Of a DNA stretch of 64,000 bases, positions 1-13,603 are shown piece by piece. Source of the stretch: Coprinopsis marcescibilis (lineage: Eukaryota > Basidiomycota > Agaricomycetes > Agaricales > Psathyrellaceae); assembly GCA_004369085.1 (NCBI GenBank), contig ML210186.1, positions 144,873 to 208,872 on the forward strand, given 5' to 3'. Positions within the stretch are counted from its first letter, which is position 1; each line of letters opens with the position of its first letter. The position numbers and the translations under genes were made by a program. Under the pieces are notes generated by a model. That model was not told the origin of the DNA and did no database searches. It worked only from the letters and a program-made list of their open reading frames with translations.

Positions 1-751
1 GGCAGTTACCTTTAATTGGGAATAATAGCATACTTATGTTCGTAATGTTCGTCGTCTGGTTTCCCCCTACAACGTTGACTTGTGAGTCCCGCAGGGTGAC
101 ATTCGAGGCACCCGCCAAGACGCTGGGTCCTGTCAGCTGTGAGTGTGAAGGTTCGGAAAATACAGAAGGAACGGAAGCTGACCAGTGTTGCTCACTCCCA
201 GTCCCGTTCTAACATCCTCCCTGCCCGATCTCCAAGCCTTCACTGACTTGTGCAGCAACTTGAACTTCACGAATGTATTTCAGTGAGTATTCCGTTCTTG
301 CTACCCGAAAGGTGAGATAAGAAGGTACCTTCTGCATTGGCAAAGTCCAACCTCTCTGACACTGAGGAGACGACTCAAACGAGTGAGGGTAGCTCAAGAG
401 CAAGGACAACGTCGCGCTGGAAGTGGACTGCTGTGCAATGATTTGTTTTTGTTAAAAGTCAGGCGCGCAATCGCCGACATCCTTGATGTGTTGCAAGTCA
501 TCTGCTGTTGTATAGTAAAATACTCGTTGATACTGAATAGTGCTCGAAAGCGATGCACTATAGTAAAATGGTACCTGCGAGATGTAAAACGTTCTGCGAG
601 GTGCGAGGTTAAATCAGAATTTCAATTGTGAATGTACATTGCAATGATGAAAAAGTAAAAAGTAAAAAAGTGTGATCGAAAGCGTAATATACAAGTTAAA
701 CAGCTGAGTGGATGTATATAATTGTCAAATGTGAGGTAAATGCTGGAAAGA
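1..751. other. Intergenic, no gene recognised
   Basis: Only short open frames occur here, none longer than 82 residues, and none has recognisable domains or splice partners. The right end is the 3' flank of the minus-strand permease gene. A gene cut by the left window edge cannot be excluded. Confidence 0.5.
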
Positions 752-2631
752 TTAGATTGTGTATTCGAAACCCTCGGTGTTCTCCAAAGAAGCCACTTTT
801 CCTTGACGAAGGAGGTTGTTTCGGCGTCGGAAGACAAACGTGTTCACGGCGAGGAGGAGTAGCATGGTGAACTGGCAGGCCATAGTAGCCCAGATGCCAG
901 GAATGTATCTTTGAAGAAAAACCAAATGTGTCAATTGCCGGAGCATGCAAACGGAACAAAGTCGAGCGACATACCTTGGGACATCCTGCTGACGCCAGAC
1001 GGTGGTAGCGAAAATACCACCAATACCCCCCATGGCGATGGTAATAGCAGTGGTCACGGCACGCTTCGAGTGAGAGGTGACGTTGTTTGCCTGGTAAGCA
1101 AGGACGCCGGGGACGCAGCCAGCGGCACCCGCCTTCACAAGGAAAAGACCGAAATAGCGAGTTCCGTTGAGGTTGGTGTAGCCGGTGATCATGAGGCCAA
1201 CGATGCAGATCAAATTCTGGCAAGCCAACCAAGGAGCACGCATCTTGGTCTTGTCGGAGATCCATGCAAAGAAGAAGGTTGAGATAATCTGAATGGATGT
1301 CAGAACGTCCGTAAGGCTTAGCAGCGATCGCGAAAGAGACATACTGCGGCACCAGCAGGGGGAGATGAGAGGAGGAGGGCCTCAGACAAGGAGTATCCCA
1401 TCGAGAATAGGATAGGGGTGATGAAGAAACCAATGGCGTAACCGGGCATGGTTGAGGCCATGAACATGATACCGAAAGACCAGGAGAAGGGGTCGAGCAT
1501 AACCTTGAGGATTTTAGCTCCGGTGAGCTTATCTGGGACAGAGTCCTTTCGATCGGCTTCGATACGGTCCAGAACCATCTAACAGTGGGATACGTTGAGA
1601 ATTAGTCTGACGTGGATGAGATGCTCACTAACCTTGCGCTGCTCCTCGTTGACGAACTTGCTCGTCTCGGGAAAGTCTGCAGCGAACATCCAAGCCAGGA
1701 CACCAAGGGCAATTGTGATAACACCCTCAATGATGAAAATCCACTGCCATCCGTTGTAGCCATGTCTTCCCTTGAGTAAAGTCATGGCGTAGGCTATACG
1801 ATGTGTCAACAATGGAAAGAAGCCCAGACGAGATGATACGAACCAAGGATGGGAGAGAAGCCACCAGTAATAATGGAGACGATATAGAAGAGCGCAAGAC
1901 GCTTTTGCACCTCGTGGCGCTTGTACCAGGTGGTGATAATGTAAACGAGAGCGGGGAAGAATCCAGCCTGTTAGTCAACACGTTAGAAGGTAGTCGTACT
2001 GTGAAAGTAAGTTTAAACCTGCCTCAAACACCCCTAACAGTACTCGACAAACGCACAGTGCACCCCAGTTAGTGACAAAGCCCATTCCGAGCTGAGCAGC
2101 ACCCCAGCCAACGACACATATAGTGAGATGGAGTCGCGCGCCAAGAATCCGCAGGGCGACGTTCCCCGGAATCTGGCTAAGAAACAGCTTGAGCAAAAGA
2201 CAGATTCACTGAGAGACGATGGTACGCACAGCAGAGTATATGGAATGAAATATATCATGGAAGCGATACTGTAACGCTCTCCGATGTCCAGTCTCTGTGG
2301 AAGAAGTGAGAAATCCATCCAGTCCAGAAAGCGGGCAACAACTGACCAAGTCCACCTCCATTCCCGCCGTCCGAGCAATACCCAAGTTCGTACGGTCGAT
2401 GAGTGCGACGGCATAGAGCATGCCCATGATAGGCAGCAGCCGCCAGTCGATCATCCGGCTTCCAAGTCATTAAGCGAGAGAGTCGACGAAGAGAGTATCA
2501 GAGACTTACAGCGTCTTCTTGACGAATTTGGGGTCGTAATGGGCATCGGGGGCGACTTCGAGTTCCACTTTCTCAAGCTTCTCGACGTCCTCGGTAGGCT
2601 TGTTCTCTGAGCTGTGCTTTGAGTCGGACAT
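752..2631 (-). CDS. MFS transporter, anion:cation symporter (Dal5/allantoate permease-like) family
   Basis: This is a plasma-membrane secondary transporter of about 479 residues. It is assembled from nine exons separated by eight short GT-AG introns. The start at 2631 gives an acidic, lysine-rich cytoplasmic N-terminus. Family-typical segments follow: RMIDWRLLPIMGMLY with DRTNLGIA in helix 1, RYSIASMIYFIPY, GFVTNWGALCVCRVLLGVFEAG, GWQWIFIIEGVITI, a central loop from FPETSKFVNEEQRK, and FFFAWISDKTKMRAPW. The last exon ends in one helix and a short basic, then acidic tail. The order and spacing match fungal Dal5-type permeases, which carry small organic anions such as allantoate, nicotinate or pantothenate. 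The actual substrate cannot be read from the sequence. Frame is kept across all introns, so the gene looks intact. No co-transported pathway gene lies beside it. Confidence 0.88.
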
Positions 2632-4166
2632 CGTAGGCGAGGTGTAGGAGCCGTCTGTACTGGGTTCCATCGTCTGTCTGGCCATATCCTTTTATACCTG
2701 CGTCCATGGCTGCCCCCACCTTTGATAACGAACATGCGAGCGCTGGTCAGAAGATATATACCAAGGACCAAGCGATTAAAGCATCACATTGATACCCCAG
2801 AGTCTTGGCATATTTCTGGCTACTTCTGTGCCGGAGTCTTGGCTACTGCATCCAAGGGTTTTGGCTGCTTTTGGGTGGGTCGGTCAGGTTATGTAGGTCA
2901 GGTTCTATCTCGTTCGATCTCGTTTGACCAATCCGAGCACCGCGCTGCCTTCCACTAAACCGCAGTCTATTGCAGCCAGTCGCAACGCCATTCATACATC
3001 ATGCTCCCATCAAACGAACAGACCGGATGTGAATTTAAAATCTTTCTCGCTGTCCTCACCAAGAAATTAAGCAAAAGGAAGCGAGCTACGGTCTGAGGCT
3101 ACACCTGGCTGCACGCAATGAACCCACTGGAAACTAGATCTCTGCACTTTCATTCGTGTCCGTTTTGTTGATCAAATGATTAGGTTCCCGGATTAGCTTG
3201 AACCTCATAGTATCCGGAAAGGATCAGGGGATGAATAGTTCCGACAGTGCTGTCGGACAACTCGTCAAGGCCTGGAAATCCAAGAGACCAAGAGACCGTG
3301 GTAACGTGGGCCATGAACTCAAGGTGTTGTACCTGCTCGGCTATCGCAATACGAATGTCAAAGGTTGAGGAAGCCAGTCGTTCCCTCAAGCGACCTACGT
3401 GATATGCACCCGATTCGTAGAATCCGTTTCTAATGAGGAACCTGAGACTGGTTCTTGAAAGGAGCTGTTGAGTGCTGTTGGGAGCGATCGATAAAGTACT
3501 AACTTGAATGCTCTAGTTGGATGCTAAGAGAGTGCTCAAGCGTCAAGCACGCGTAGTGGCTCGTACTGGCCGCTGGTAAAAGTTACAATCGGCCCCCAGC
3601 ACCCCCACCTTTCTTTCACTCAGCAGTCTATCAATGGTCCCTGCCCCTCGGTGTGCGAGTCTTGGCGCAGAAGGCGTACTGAGTCATGGGTGACAACCAG
3701 GGTGTTCTGATGTTCTAAACAATACCAGTGAAATACCTAGGGGGTCGATTAAGCGGAAAGACAGGGGTCTAACCAACTATTTATAGGGGTTTACAGTTAC
3801 TATATATAGTAGTGTGATGTCATTTTCGGGAGCAGTAAAACCAACGCTGCCATGTCCGAATTTTTAGTGCATACTACGGAACGAATGTCTACAAATGTAC
3901 GTCGAGCAGTAGGAGCCTCGAAGCTTAGAGCTTGTTAGTATGCGAAAAGAAATTGAACGGAATTACGGAAAGAGCACGAGGACCATGACCCCCGGCGCCG
4001 GTCAATTTCAAGGGACTTAAGTAGTAATCGTGGTTGAACTAAGAAGCAATGTTGGATGAAACGGCTTAGCCGTGAGCTCAAAATTAGGTAGAGCACCCTG
4101 CAAGCAAAGTATTCCTAGTGTGATTTGGTTTTCTGTGCTGTTGTAAGGTTGTACACCCAACTTGCA
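2632..4166. other. Intergenic, nothing recognised
   Basis: This stretch holds the upstream region of the minus-strand permease (2632 onward) and then AT-rich sequence with no frame above about 80 residues. The block at 3770-3820 is very AT-rich (tatatatag). No gene, RNA or repeat could be supported. Confidence 0.4.
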
Positions 4167-4402
4167 CTCTCGCCGCTGGTCCCGTCTTTGCCCACAAAGG
4201 GGCAGGAAATCAACCGGACCGGTCTTACTATTCCACAGGATTCAATTTGTTCTCTCTGCCGCCCATGTGGAAAGCTCGCCGAAATCCGAACAGTACCGTC
4301 TCCCGCGCCCATTTGAACTGGAAATGCGAACGTGTTCGTGCCCTGTGGTTTTCAAACGGAGGGCGGTATCGGATCTACATGAGGTCACTGAAGTAGTATC
4401 TT
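4167..4402 (+). pseudogene. Decayed partial copy of TRS65
   Basis: This is a broken fragment that resembles the third intron/exon junction and following 290 bases of the intact TRS65 gene (parent 10935-11230). Shared blocks include ggtcccgtctttgc, gttctct with ctgcc, aacagtaccgtctccc, and the end caaacggaggg followed by cggtatc and gatct. The fragment lacks about 75 bases that the parent has after 11075, and the frame is broken by indels, so it cannot encode the protein. Homology starts at the parent's exon boundary: the parent intron at 10890-10940 has no counterpart here. It lies about 6.8 kb upstream of the parent, with two other genes between. Confidence 0.75.
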
Positions 4403-5074
4403 TCTGGTGTATGTTAATCGAGAACCATGGTAAGGCGCGAACAGGTTTTTGAAAGAAGTAGGTGAATGGATAAAAAGATTGGAGATCTGATGCCTTAGTG
4501 CAGATGTTCTCTACGCGTAATATTCTCCTCTCCTTAGTACCTACCATTACGCGTCGAATCCACAGGAGGACGTCCTTTTCAGTGGGATTTCGGGTATCCT
4601 GTCGGCCCTGGTCGGACGCTTTGTATGAACAGACGTGCGTGGTATTTGAAATGTTGTTATGGTTATGTGAAGAAGAGCATGGAATCGACTTGTACCACGT
4701 ATCACTCACTACATAATCGCTACTACATCGAAACTAACCTAGTCGTCTACGTGCAGTTCTATCACAACTCTCATTTTAACTTTCGCTATAACATATTCAT
4801 TACTCGTAATAACCGATCAATTAATATTAATGTCCCCTCCGTAAGCCAATACTTATCTTCTACCCAAGCCCTAATACCAACGAGACCGTAAAGTAAATCA
4901 ATCCTTCTTCCCACTGACCATGTCCTTCGACAGAGAACCGTAATAACCAAATGCGACTGCGAGAGAAAAGCAGTACCAAGAATGAAGAATAAAATTACGA
5001 ATAAAAAGATGTAACACACGCGAGTCCTTGTGCCCTGTTCTGCGCAGCGGCACGACAAGCATCCACTGACAGAT
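4403..5074. other. Intergenic, nothing recognised
   Basis: This is the sequence between the Trs65 relic and the 3' end of the dehydratase gene. It is AT-rich after 4700, and only short unsupported frames are present. It probably contains the 3' untranslated region of the minus-strand gene. Confidence 0.4.
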
Positions 5075-6600
<1,526 letters not shown>

Positions 6601-7544
6601 GATCACTGTGTGTGGGACAAAGCTGTAACAGCGAGGAGATGGAGGGACAGATGTGTGACGAAGGCAAGGAAGGGAAGGGAAGGAAGGGAAGGGGAAGGAA
6701 GGGAAGGGGAAGGAGGACGGTCGATCAAGTCGCGGCGTGGTTTTATAACAAAACGCCACGCGTGACTGGATTTACCGCTGCTGTCACTGCGGATATAAAT
6801 AGACTATTTTCATTAATTAATCTCAGGCGTTCAAATTCGGCCTGTGTAAGACCGGAGGCGGGGCTAGTAGTAGGAGCACATAGTAGCCTTGAGGTTATTT
6901 TGTTAGTTTTACGAAGGCCTAGTTTCAGAAAGACAAGAACGGTGGATACGGAGACTGCGCAGATTTGATCCCGACCCTCTGTTGTTGCTTAGTCTAGTTT
7001 TCACCCACTAGAAGTAGTGTATACACAAAAGTATGCTGTACATGTATTCTATACGCTCTGAGTGACCTAAGGCCATCCTGCGCCTGAGACTACGATGCCT
7101 TCACGGTTAAAATAGGGACCCTGGTTGACAATATGATGCTCTTCGCATGAAATCACCGGTTACCTGGAAGCTTATGACGCTTGTCCGCTTGAGAGAAGCG
7201 CTGAGCGAACTCAGTAACGACTGAAGTTGGCCTAGAACGTTCAAGGCGCTCAGCTGGAAATTCATCAACCCTCCGGTTCCGCAAGAACGATGTTAGCGCT
7301 AACGAATACATGGAGACTGGATGTCGGGCACAAGGTCGGATTCTAGTTAATAGTTAGCACTTTATGCGTCTGATCTGATTCTTGTCAAAGAAGTTATTCA
7401 ATGGAGGTCTTCAAACCTTAACTAGTGGCGCTTTCGCACGCAGGGTAAGTGCAACTTGTTTGGCGTGATCTTTGTTTATGATCATTTCCATCATCATAGT
7501 AGCCCAAGTCACCTTCGCGGCTTTGCCAACTCCTTCGCCTCATC
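6601..7544. other. Intergenic region between divergent genes
   Basis: This region separates the 5' ends of the dehydratase (minus) and the F-box gene (plus), so it should hold both promoters. It contains a purine-rich simple repeat near 6663-6716 and a TATA-like ggatataaatag near 6789-6800. No further gene is visible. Confidence 0.5.
6663..6716. repeat. Purine microsatellite (GGAAG/GGGAA type)
   Basis: An imperfect run of aagg and gggaa units on the plus strand with no pyrimidine for about 50 bases. It lies 60-120 bases upstream of the dehydratase start codon, so it may form part of the 5' leader or core promoter, read as CT-rich on the coding strand. Confidence 0.8.
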
Positions 7545-9323
7545 ATGCCTCTGTACACAAAGGCGGACACAGTATCTGAACTTCTGCCCTTTCTTTCCCA
7601 CAACGAACCCCTTCCCGATAGCCTCATCCCCAAGTGTGCTTACCATCGAAAGCCCATCATTGACAAGATCTCTGGCCTCGACAAACAAATCCAGCCGCTC
7701 TTAAAAGAGCTGTCCCAGCTCCAATCAGAAAGGGAGGAGCTAGTGGCAGAAAGAATAAAATATGACACACTCCTGTCCCCAACCCGACACTTCCCTGACG
7801 ATCTCGTCGCCCTCGTGCTCCGTTACAGCCTAGACGGACCTCTGGACAGCAAAGGCCGGCAGCACTTTACAGTCCTTCGTGCGGTGTGCAAGCAGTGGAG
7901 ATACGTGGCGTTCGCGACATCCGAGATTTGGCGGAGGGTCACCCTAGATATCGTGAGAGACTTCCCCTCAGTTCCCCTCCGCGCTCAGGGAGGCTTGTGG
8001 GACAGCATCTTCCGATGGTTTTGGCGAGCTGGAGCAAACAAGCCATGTTCTCTTAGGCTTATACAGGATACTCCTGAAGGCCACGGGCACCCTGAACCAT
8101 TCCACATGAGGGGCTTCATGAAATCATTCTTTGATGGTCTAGGGCAGTGTTTTATCAGTGGGGTCCCCTTCGAGACGATTTTGGTTGACTTCCAGTTCTT
8201 CTCCTCCCACTCTCGGCGCAGCTTCTCCCAGTCGCATCTGAACAAAATGGCAAACATCGAGAGGCTGACATTGGCATCCACTCGCAACTTGCAAACGTGG
8301 ACCATTGACCACGAATTTGATGACAGCAAATTCTTTTACCTAAACTCTTTCCAATCCTTTGAAGACGCCCTACCCAAGCTCCGAGTACTTCATCTGGGCG
8401 GGTGGTGCTGCGATTCAGGAATCATTCAACAAAGTCAATTTCACCATTCCGAGCTAACATCACTCCATATTTCCTCCTGCTGCTTCGAAGCAAACGAATC
8501 AGTTCCAGACTACTTCCTGGGGATCATATCCACCGAGCTTCCTCGGCTTGAAGAACTTATCTTGGAGAAGGTTAGGGTAGGGTCTGTAGGAGTAAGCCAT
8601 CCATCATCAAGCACCAATATACCGCGAACATACCGACACACCAACCTCAAGAACCTGGTTGTCAACGGAAAAAGATCGATTCGTGCCATCTCCAACCTCA
8701 TTTTACCGTCCCTTGTATACCTGCGCATCCTTCATGACGATCGCCCTGGATGTCGCGACGGGGATGAAGTGTACGACGACAAGGATCTTCCTTGTCCGGT
8801 CGAGATCGCGCCGACTGTTTCGCGCCTCCTCGAAACCGCCACCCTTCACACCCTTTCTTTGAGCCGCCAGGAATCCCTGAACATCTGCACCACGGCAGGC
8901 TCTGATTCAGCAGACCTACTCTCTCAAGCACAGTGTATCCGGCACCTCGAAATCCCAGATTGCACCGCCCTTGAACGCATCGATATTGATATAGCGGTGA
9001 AGACAAACGGCCTAGCAGCTCTGGAAAGTGTCTTCTGCCGCAACGCATGCACCCCGGAAGACTTTGTGCGCATCCATGGTGCAGTTGTTGACTGGATGAC
9101 CAGACAGCATGGTCGATCCGCTAGGCTTGGATCCACAACGGATCGCCTCAAGATCTATCAGCGGTTTGTGGATGAGGATACGAGGCTGGTAGGGAATGTG
9201 GAAGCAGAATACTTGAAGGCTTTGGATGCTCTTCGAAATGTGGGGGTTGATGTGATCACTGGATGGGCGAATATACCAGGACCTTCTTTTCCGCACTACG
9301 ACGATTGCCCCTTCGAATCTTAG
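7545..9323 (+). CDS. F-box domain protein
   Basis: This is a single-exon gene of 592 residues. Residues 40-76 form a coiled coil (heptad-like KQIQPLLKELSQLQSEREEL). An F-box-like motif follows at about 79-132: SPTRHFPDDLVALVLRYSL, then LRAVCKQWRYVAFATSEIWR. The rest is a long leucine-rich region with weak repeats such as LPKLRVLHLGGW and LPRLEELILEKV. This coiled coil/F-box/LRR-like layout is typical of the large F-box family of Agaricomycetes. Such proteins are expected to link substrates to the SCF ubiquitin ligase through Skp1. The specific substrate is unknown. No intron signals are needed and the frame is open throughout. The C-terminus after the LRR-like region has no recognisable domain. 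Confidence 0.9.
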   Translation: MPLYTKADTVSELLPFLSHNEPLPDSLIPKCAYHRKPIIDKISGLDKQIQPLLKELSQLQSEREELVAERIKYDTLLSPTRHFPDDLVALVLRYSLDGPLDSKGRQHFTVLRAVCKQWRYVAFATSEIWRRVTLDIVRDFPSVPLRAQGGLWDSIFRWFWRAGANKPCSLRLIQDTPEGHGHPEPFHMRGFMKSFFDGLGQCFISGVPFETILVDFQFFSSHSRRSFSQSHLNKMANIERLTLASTRNLQTWTIDHEFDDSKFFYLNSFQSFEDALPKLRVLHLGGWCCDSGIIQQSQFHHSELTSLHISSCCFEANESVPDYFLGIISTELPRLEELILEKVRVGSVGVSHPSSSTNIPRTYRHTNLKNLVVNGKRSIRAISNLILPSLVYLRILHDDRPGCRDGDEVYDDKDLPCPVEIAPTVSRLLETATLHTLSLSRQESLNICTTAGSDSADLLSQAQCIRHLEIPDCTALERIDIDIAVKTNGLAALESVFCRNACTPEDFVRIHGAVVDWMTRQHGRSARLGSTTDRLKIYQRFVDEDTRLVGNVEAEYLKALDALRNVGVDVITGWANIPGPSFPHYDDCPFES

Positions 9324-9942
9324 GATGCAGCTTGTACCTATGCCTTCCCTTTGTCATCTGATGTTACCCATATGTTGCTCATTCTCATTTTCCAAAAAGC
9401 ATGTACTATATACAACGTCGAAATGCGAGAGGTTTGCGAGTTCGAGAACTACAGAATAAGTCAAAGTTCACCAGATCCAAAAATGTTAGTGTGCAACCCT
9501 GGGGCTTGCGAAAGGCCAGCACTTTTGTTCACATAGCGCCCGCAATCCCACTCAGCCCACAGTACCTTGGGCCTTAGGTCCATGTATCGTTCTGGCTTCG
9601 ACCGATAGTACGTGGTTTGTTGCGAGGATTCCGAACAGTGACGCGTTGACGCAATGATCCCTATTGGAGAGGTAGAGATAGTTCAAGTTTCGGAAACGAG
9701 TGGGAGGGCTGCTGTTTACTTGAGACAGCTTATCGAGAGGGTCAATCTTCTATATCTCAACACTTAACCGATCCCCGTGGAGGATGGTAGCAAGCAACAA
9801 TATATCTTTTCAAGGCATAGAAATGACGGAGTTTGAAATAATTCCGCCCTGTGATGGCTGGCAGGGCGCGTTGCTGGATACTAATCTGTTTCTGCCCTTT
9901 TAACATCCACCAACCAGCGAGACCATCCGGGTACTGAATCTA
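9324..9942. other. Intergenic, nothing recognised
   Basis: Short spacer between two plus-strand genes. It contains the 3' region of the F-box gene and the promoter of TRS65. No repeats or further coding signal were noticed. Confidence 0.5.
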
Positions 9943-12900
9943 ATGTCGCTGGAGCAAGTCTTCTCGTCGGCAGATCTCAGTGTCGTGATTCCGGACACAT
10001 CTCTCGAGTTTCCGCCACAATCATCAGTGGATGAATGGCTCGGACGAGTCAAGATTGGAAAGGTGGAGCGCAAGCAAGCGTTCTTTGGTGAGCAAACCAT
10101 TTTATTCAACGACGTCTTGTTTATGAACATGTAGATGAACAGCTGCAATCTTTGCTCCTACTTCGAGTGCAACACCCAACACCAGATGTGACGCCAGATC
10201 CGAAGAGTCCACCATTGATCCTGCTCGAGTTCTTGAATTATCTCCAGATATCTCTTGAAGCGAACTATCTGGCCCCTCAAGTTGCACCGGCTCAACATTT
10301 TGCAGATACGCCGAGGACTTCGCTTTTATCTGCGCCCCCTGCAAGGATGACGCTGGCGAAATCTGCCCAGCTCAACCTTAATAGCGGTCGTCAACCTCCT
10401 TCAATTATTCCGCCCGCAACGCCGAATCCAATACCGTCGACTGGGGATCAGGATAGGCAGTATGCTGGGGCAGATGGCCCTTTCTTGGCTGCTCTGATCT
10501 GGGGTAACAATACTTCGGAGAACTCCAAGGAGGCGTTCAGTTTGGTTTGGTCGGAGAAGGAGAAGGTGTGGGTTGCGCTATACCGACTGGTTCTCACAGT
10601 CTGTAAGTCTCCTCTTAAACAACTTCTTGGGTGAATACCGACGTCTATGTAGCCTTCGTCAAGGCCATCACATTCCCAAATCCTCTGCTGTCGCTTACAG
10701 TTTCGACCACGCTGAGAGACAAGCCAATCGTCACGTCAGAGAGGCACCCTCTAGCCAAATTTCTTGCGACGCTTGGAGTTAACGCACCAGAGTCGCCTGT
10801 CACAACCTCGCCTGGAGGCGGCGACGATGAAAGGGAGATTTTACTTGACGGGCTGGAGGAGATTAATCTATTGGAGGGTTTGCTCGCAGGTTTGTGACTT
10901 GTTTTCTTTTTGCTGTTGCCCCAACCTACATCATTTGCAGGTCCCGTCTTTGCTCAGAAGGGAGCTGAAGAAATCAACCTACCCTCACTTCGCCTCGGAG
11001 TGGTTTCACGCCAAAAGTTGTTCTCCCTGCCACCCATGATTGCCGACACCCCAACAGTACCGTCTCCCTCGCCCATGACCGCAGTCCGCAAGGCTCACCC
11101 AACGCTCCGAAAATCCCACCGTAAAACTCTCCCGACGGTATCTTCTTTTGAACTGAGAATGCGGACCGTTTTTGTGCCCTATGTTCTCCTCCCGCAAACG
11201 GAGGGAGCGGTATCCGATCTAGATGAGGTCGAGAAGGAGCGGGAGAGGCGGGAGGCTGGAAGTGCAGAGCGGACTGTGGTGCTTTGTGTCGAGGTCAAGA
11301 ACTTTGGCGAGCACCAGGAAATGCGAAGTGGGATTGGGTTCCTCATCGAAAGCGTCGATATCAAGATCGCAGGAGATGGGGCGAAGACGACCCTTATTGG
11401 CTGGGGGGAAGAGGGCCTATCGGCTCAAGCTGCGGCGTCGACATTTCCGCTCAAGCTTGGCCCACTGTCGCAGGTCAACCTACTGTACGCAGTCACATTC
11501 CTTCGGTCCCCCGACGAACTGGATGGATTTTCGTTTGCAAAACCGGATCTGAAATCTAAATCGGAGCTGCGGCGTGGTGTATCTATCACTGTTAACGGCC
11601 ATCCGTACCTCCCTTTCACACCATCTGCCCGTGCGCACCTTACCGAGCCTGACTCGGTCATATATCCTACTAGGCCCTTCTCCTCGGTGTGGAGCACCAT
11701 TCTCGATCTCGACGCCAACCCTGCGCCTGTCCTCGACCAACTTGACCCTTCAGACCCACTAGGCGGATACCCCAACACATTCCCAGAACCAGCATCTCCA
11801 TTCCCAGCGTACGCCATAGGTTCTGCCAGGACACCGGCCACTGGCGTTACCTCCGGTTTCTTCGCATACACTGCAGAAGAAACACCTCAATCATCGGCCT
11901 TCCCCGGTCAACGCAAATTCCCTCTTACGCCTGGGGGCTACTTCCAGGCCAAGATCAACCGCAATATCAACATGACGCCAACAAGGGGTGTCGGGTACTT
12001 GCCAGCGCATCTGCGGGACCAGTCGCCCATGCCTTCCGCGGGGAGGACGCCTGGGTACACACCCACATCATCCTTGATGGGCGCGATGCACTACTTGCGG
12101 TCTCCAACTACGTATAGCGCACCGCAGATCCACACCTTACCCCCTCCCACGCCGATGGGTGGTCAGCAATTCTCGATTGATTACGATGAACAGAGTATGA
12201 TTTCTGGACCGGCCTTTGACATTCCGCCCACCCCTGCGTACCCTGCGTTCCCGCAACGGTCCAGTTTGCCCCCGAGCCCTAAAAGCCAAGGACCGATTGC
12301 ATCGCAGGCGCAGAACAATGTTGGGCCCAGTGTGGAGATTCGGCGGGATAGGCCACAGTCGATGATGCATGGACTTCCGCAAACACCTGTGGCTCACGTT
12401 GCCGCCGCGTTTGGTGAACAGCGGTTGTTGAACAAGCTGCAGAACTCGTCTGCGAGTGGGGAGAGTGTCGTTGTTTCGGTTGGGTTGTTGCCGAGAGCTG
12501 ACTTGGATTTGGTGAGGCGCAAGGGCGAGGTTGTGCTTGGGCCAGATAAGATATACCCGTTGGATACGTTCACGTTGGATATATTCATTTTCAACCAAAG
12601 TACGTGGACGAGGAGGTTTGAGATTACGTGTCCAGAAAGGCGGAGGAGGCGGAGGGGAGGTGCACAGACCGGGATTTACGGAGGGGGTGGGGAGGTTGCG
12701 AGGAAATTGGGGTACCCGGGTGTTTTGCCTATGGATAAGAGGGTTAGAATTGGGTTAGTCCAATTTCTCTGGTTACAGGTGTTCTCGGTGCTAATGTAGG
12801 TTTCATTTCGTAGACCGTTGCGGCCCTCAGCTTGTCAGTCCGTTAGAATGGATTTCCTGGCGGTTTCCCCAGGAGTACATTCAATTGATACCTTGACACT

Positions 12901-13029
12901 TACTGACATTGTATCTGGCTTCTCTATGAACCTAAGGTGTGTGGTCACTGTTCCCTTGATCTGGATTGCCTACTAAGATTATGTTCTAGAGCCGTCCTGG
13001 ACATCGTCGTTCATGACCCAAATGATTGA
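9943..13029 (+). CDS. TRS65: TRAPP II complex subunit Trs65
   Basis: Trs65 belongs to the TRAPP II tethering complex, the exchange factor complex acting at the late Golgi on Rab11-type GTPases. The model has six exons (introns 10088-10134, 10603-10652, 10890-10940, 12754-12813, 12937-12989). The exons total 2826 bases, an exact multiple of three, giving 941 residues. The N-terminus SLEQVFSSADLSVVIPDTS and the C-terminal beta-rich segments YPLDTFTLDIFIFN, GVHSIDTLTLTDI and AVLDIVVHDPND fit fungal Trs65. The middle is Pro/Ser/Thr-rich (about residues 520-760) and looks disordered, as usual for filamentous fungi. The assignment rests on remembered family features; a general Ig-like TRAPP-associated protein is the main alternative. 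A decayed piece of this gene lies at 4167-4402. Confidence 0.82.
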
Positions 13030-13306
13030 TGATACCATATAGCTGGCGTAACCTTTTTCCCATTAGATCAATGTGTATAACGATGTTGTACTTTACTACT
13101 GAGCATGCTTGTAAGAATTGCGTTGAATGAAATATCGTTATACAGCTTCATGTGATTGGCATAACAGTGTTCATATGTTGTCTGGCGAGAAGCAAACAAT
13201 TAGTTTGACACGGAGTAAACGATGTGACAGAGTATGAAACTCACTCATAATGCATAATGACGTCGTAAGAATTTGTCGTGATGGGTGTAGAAACTGAGAA
13301 CTATTG

Positions 13307-13603
13307 TCATGGATGGGCTCGAAGTCTTCGACGGTGCCGAACATTGCTTGGTGGTGGACGGGGAAGATATGCAACAGCTTGTATCCAGTGGTCGATATCT
13401 GCCGCTGATGCTAGCCTGCGCAGTGCGGATAGGTTGGAGTTTCCGAAATTGTTCACTTGTGGATGCGATTGACTGCTGCCGTGGGGATGTCTGCGGGAGG
13501 CATGGTCTTTGGGTATTGGGGAGGCTAGGGCGAGGCCTGCTGCTAGCAGGAAGAGGAGTAGTTGCAAGATGCACCGCATCTTGGGGCACAGTCGATTACA
13601 CAA
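13307..13603 (-). CDS. Possible small secreted protein
   Basis: A 98-residue frame opens with a convincing signal peptide: CILQLLLFLLAAGLALA ending ALASP. Translation could begin at 13603 or at the second Met (MRCILQ). The remainder is His/Ser/Arg-rich with dibasic sites (RR, RRR) and no cysteine pattern. It sits tail-to-tail with TRS65. I do not recognise a family. A spliced C-terminal extension is possible. The signal sequence is the only real support, so this is tentative. Confidence 0.35.
   Translation of the reverse strand: MCNRLCPKMRCILQLLLFLLAAGLALASPIPKDHASRRHPHGSSQSHPQVNNFGNSNLSALRRLASAADIDHWIQAVAYLPRPPPSNVRHRRRLRAHP

Noticed and set aside
911..1282. 123-residue plus-strand frame
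   Set aside because: Lies antisense to exon 8 of the MFS permease, whose conserved membrane segments explain the sequence.
11425..12598. Antisense frames of 148 and 153 residues
   Set aside because: Shadows of the large TRS65 exon, with no protein-like features.
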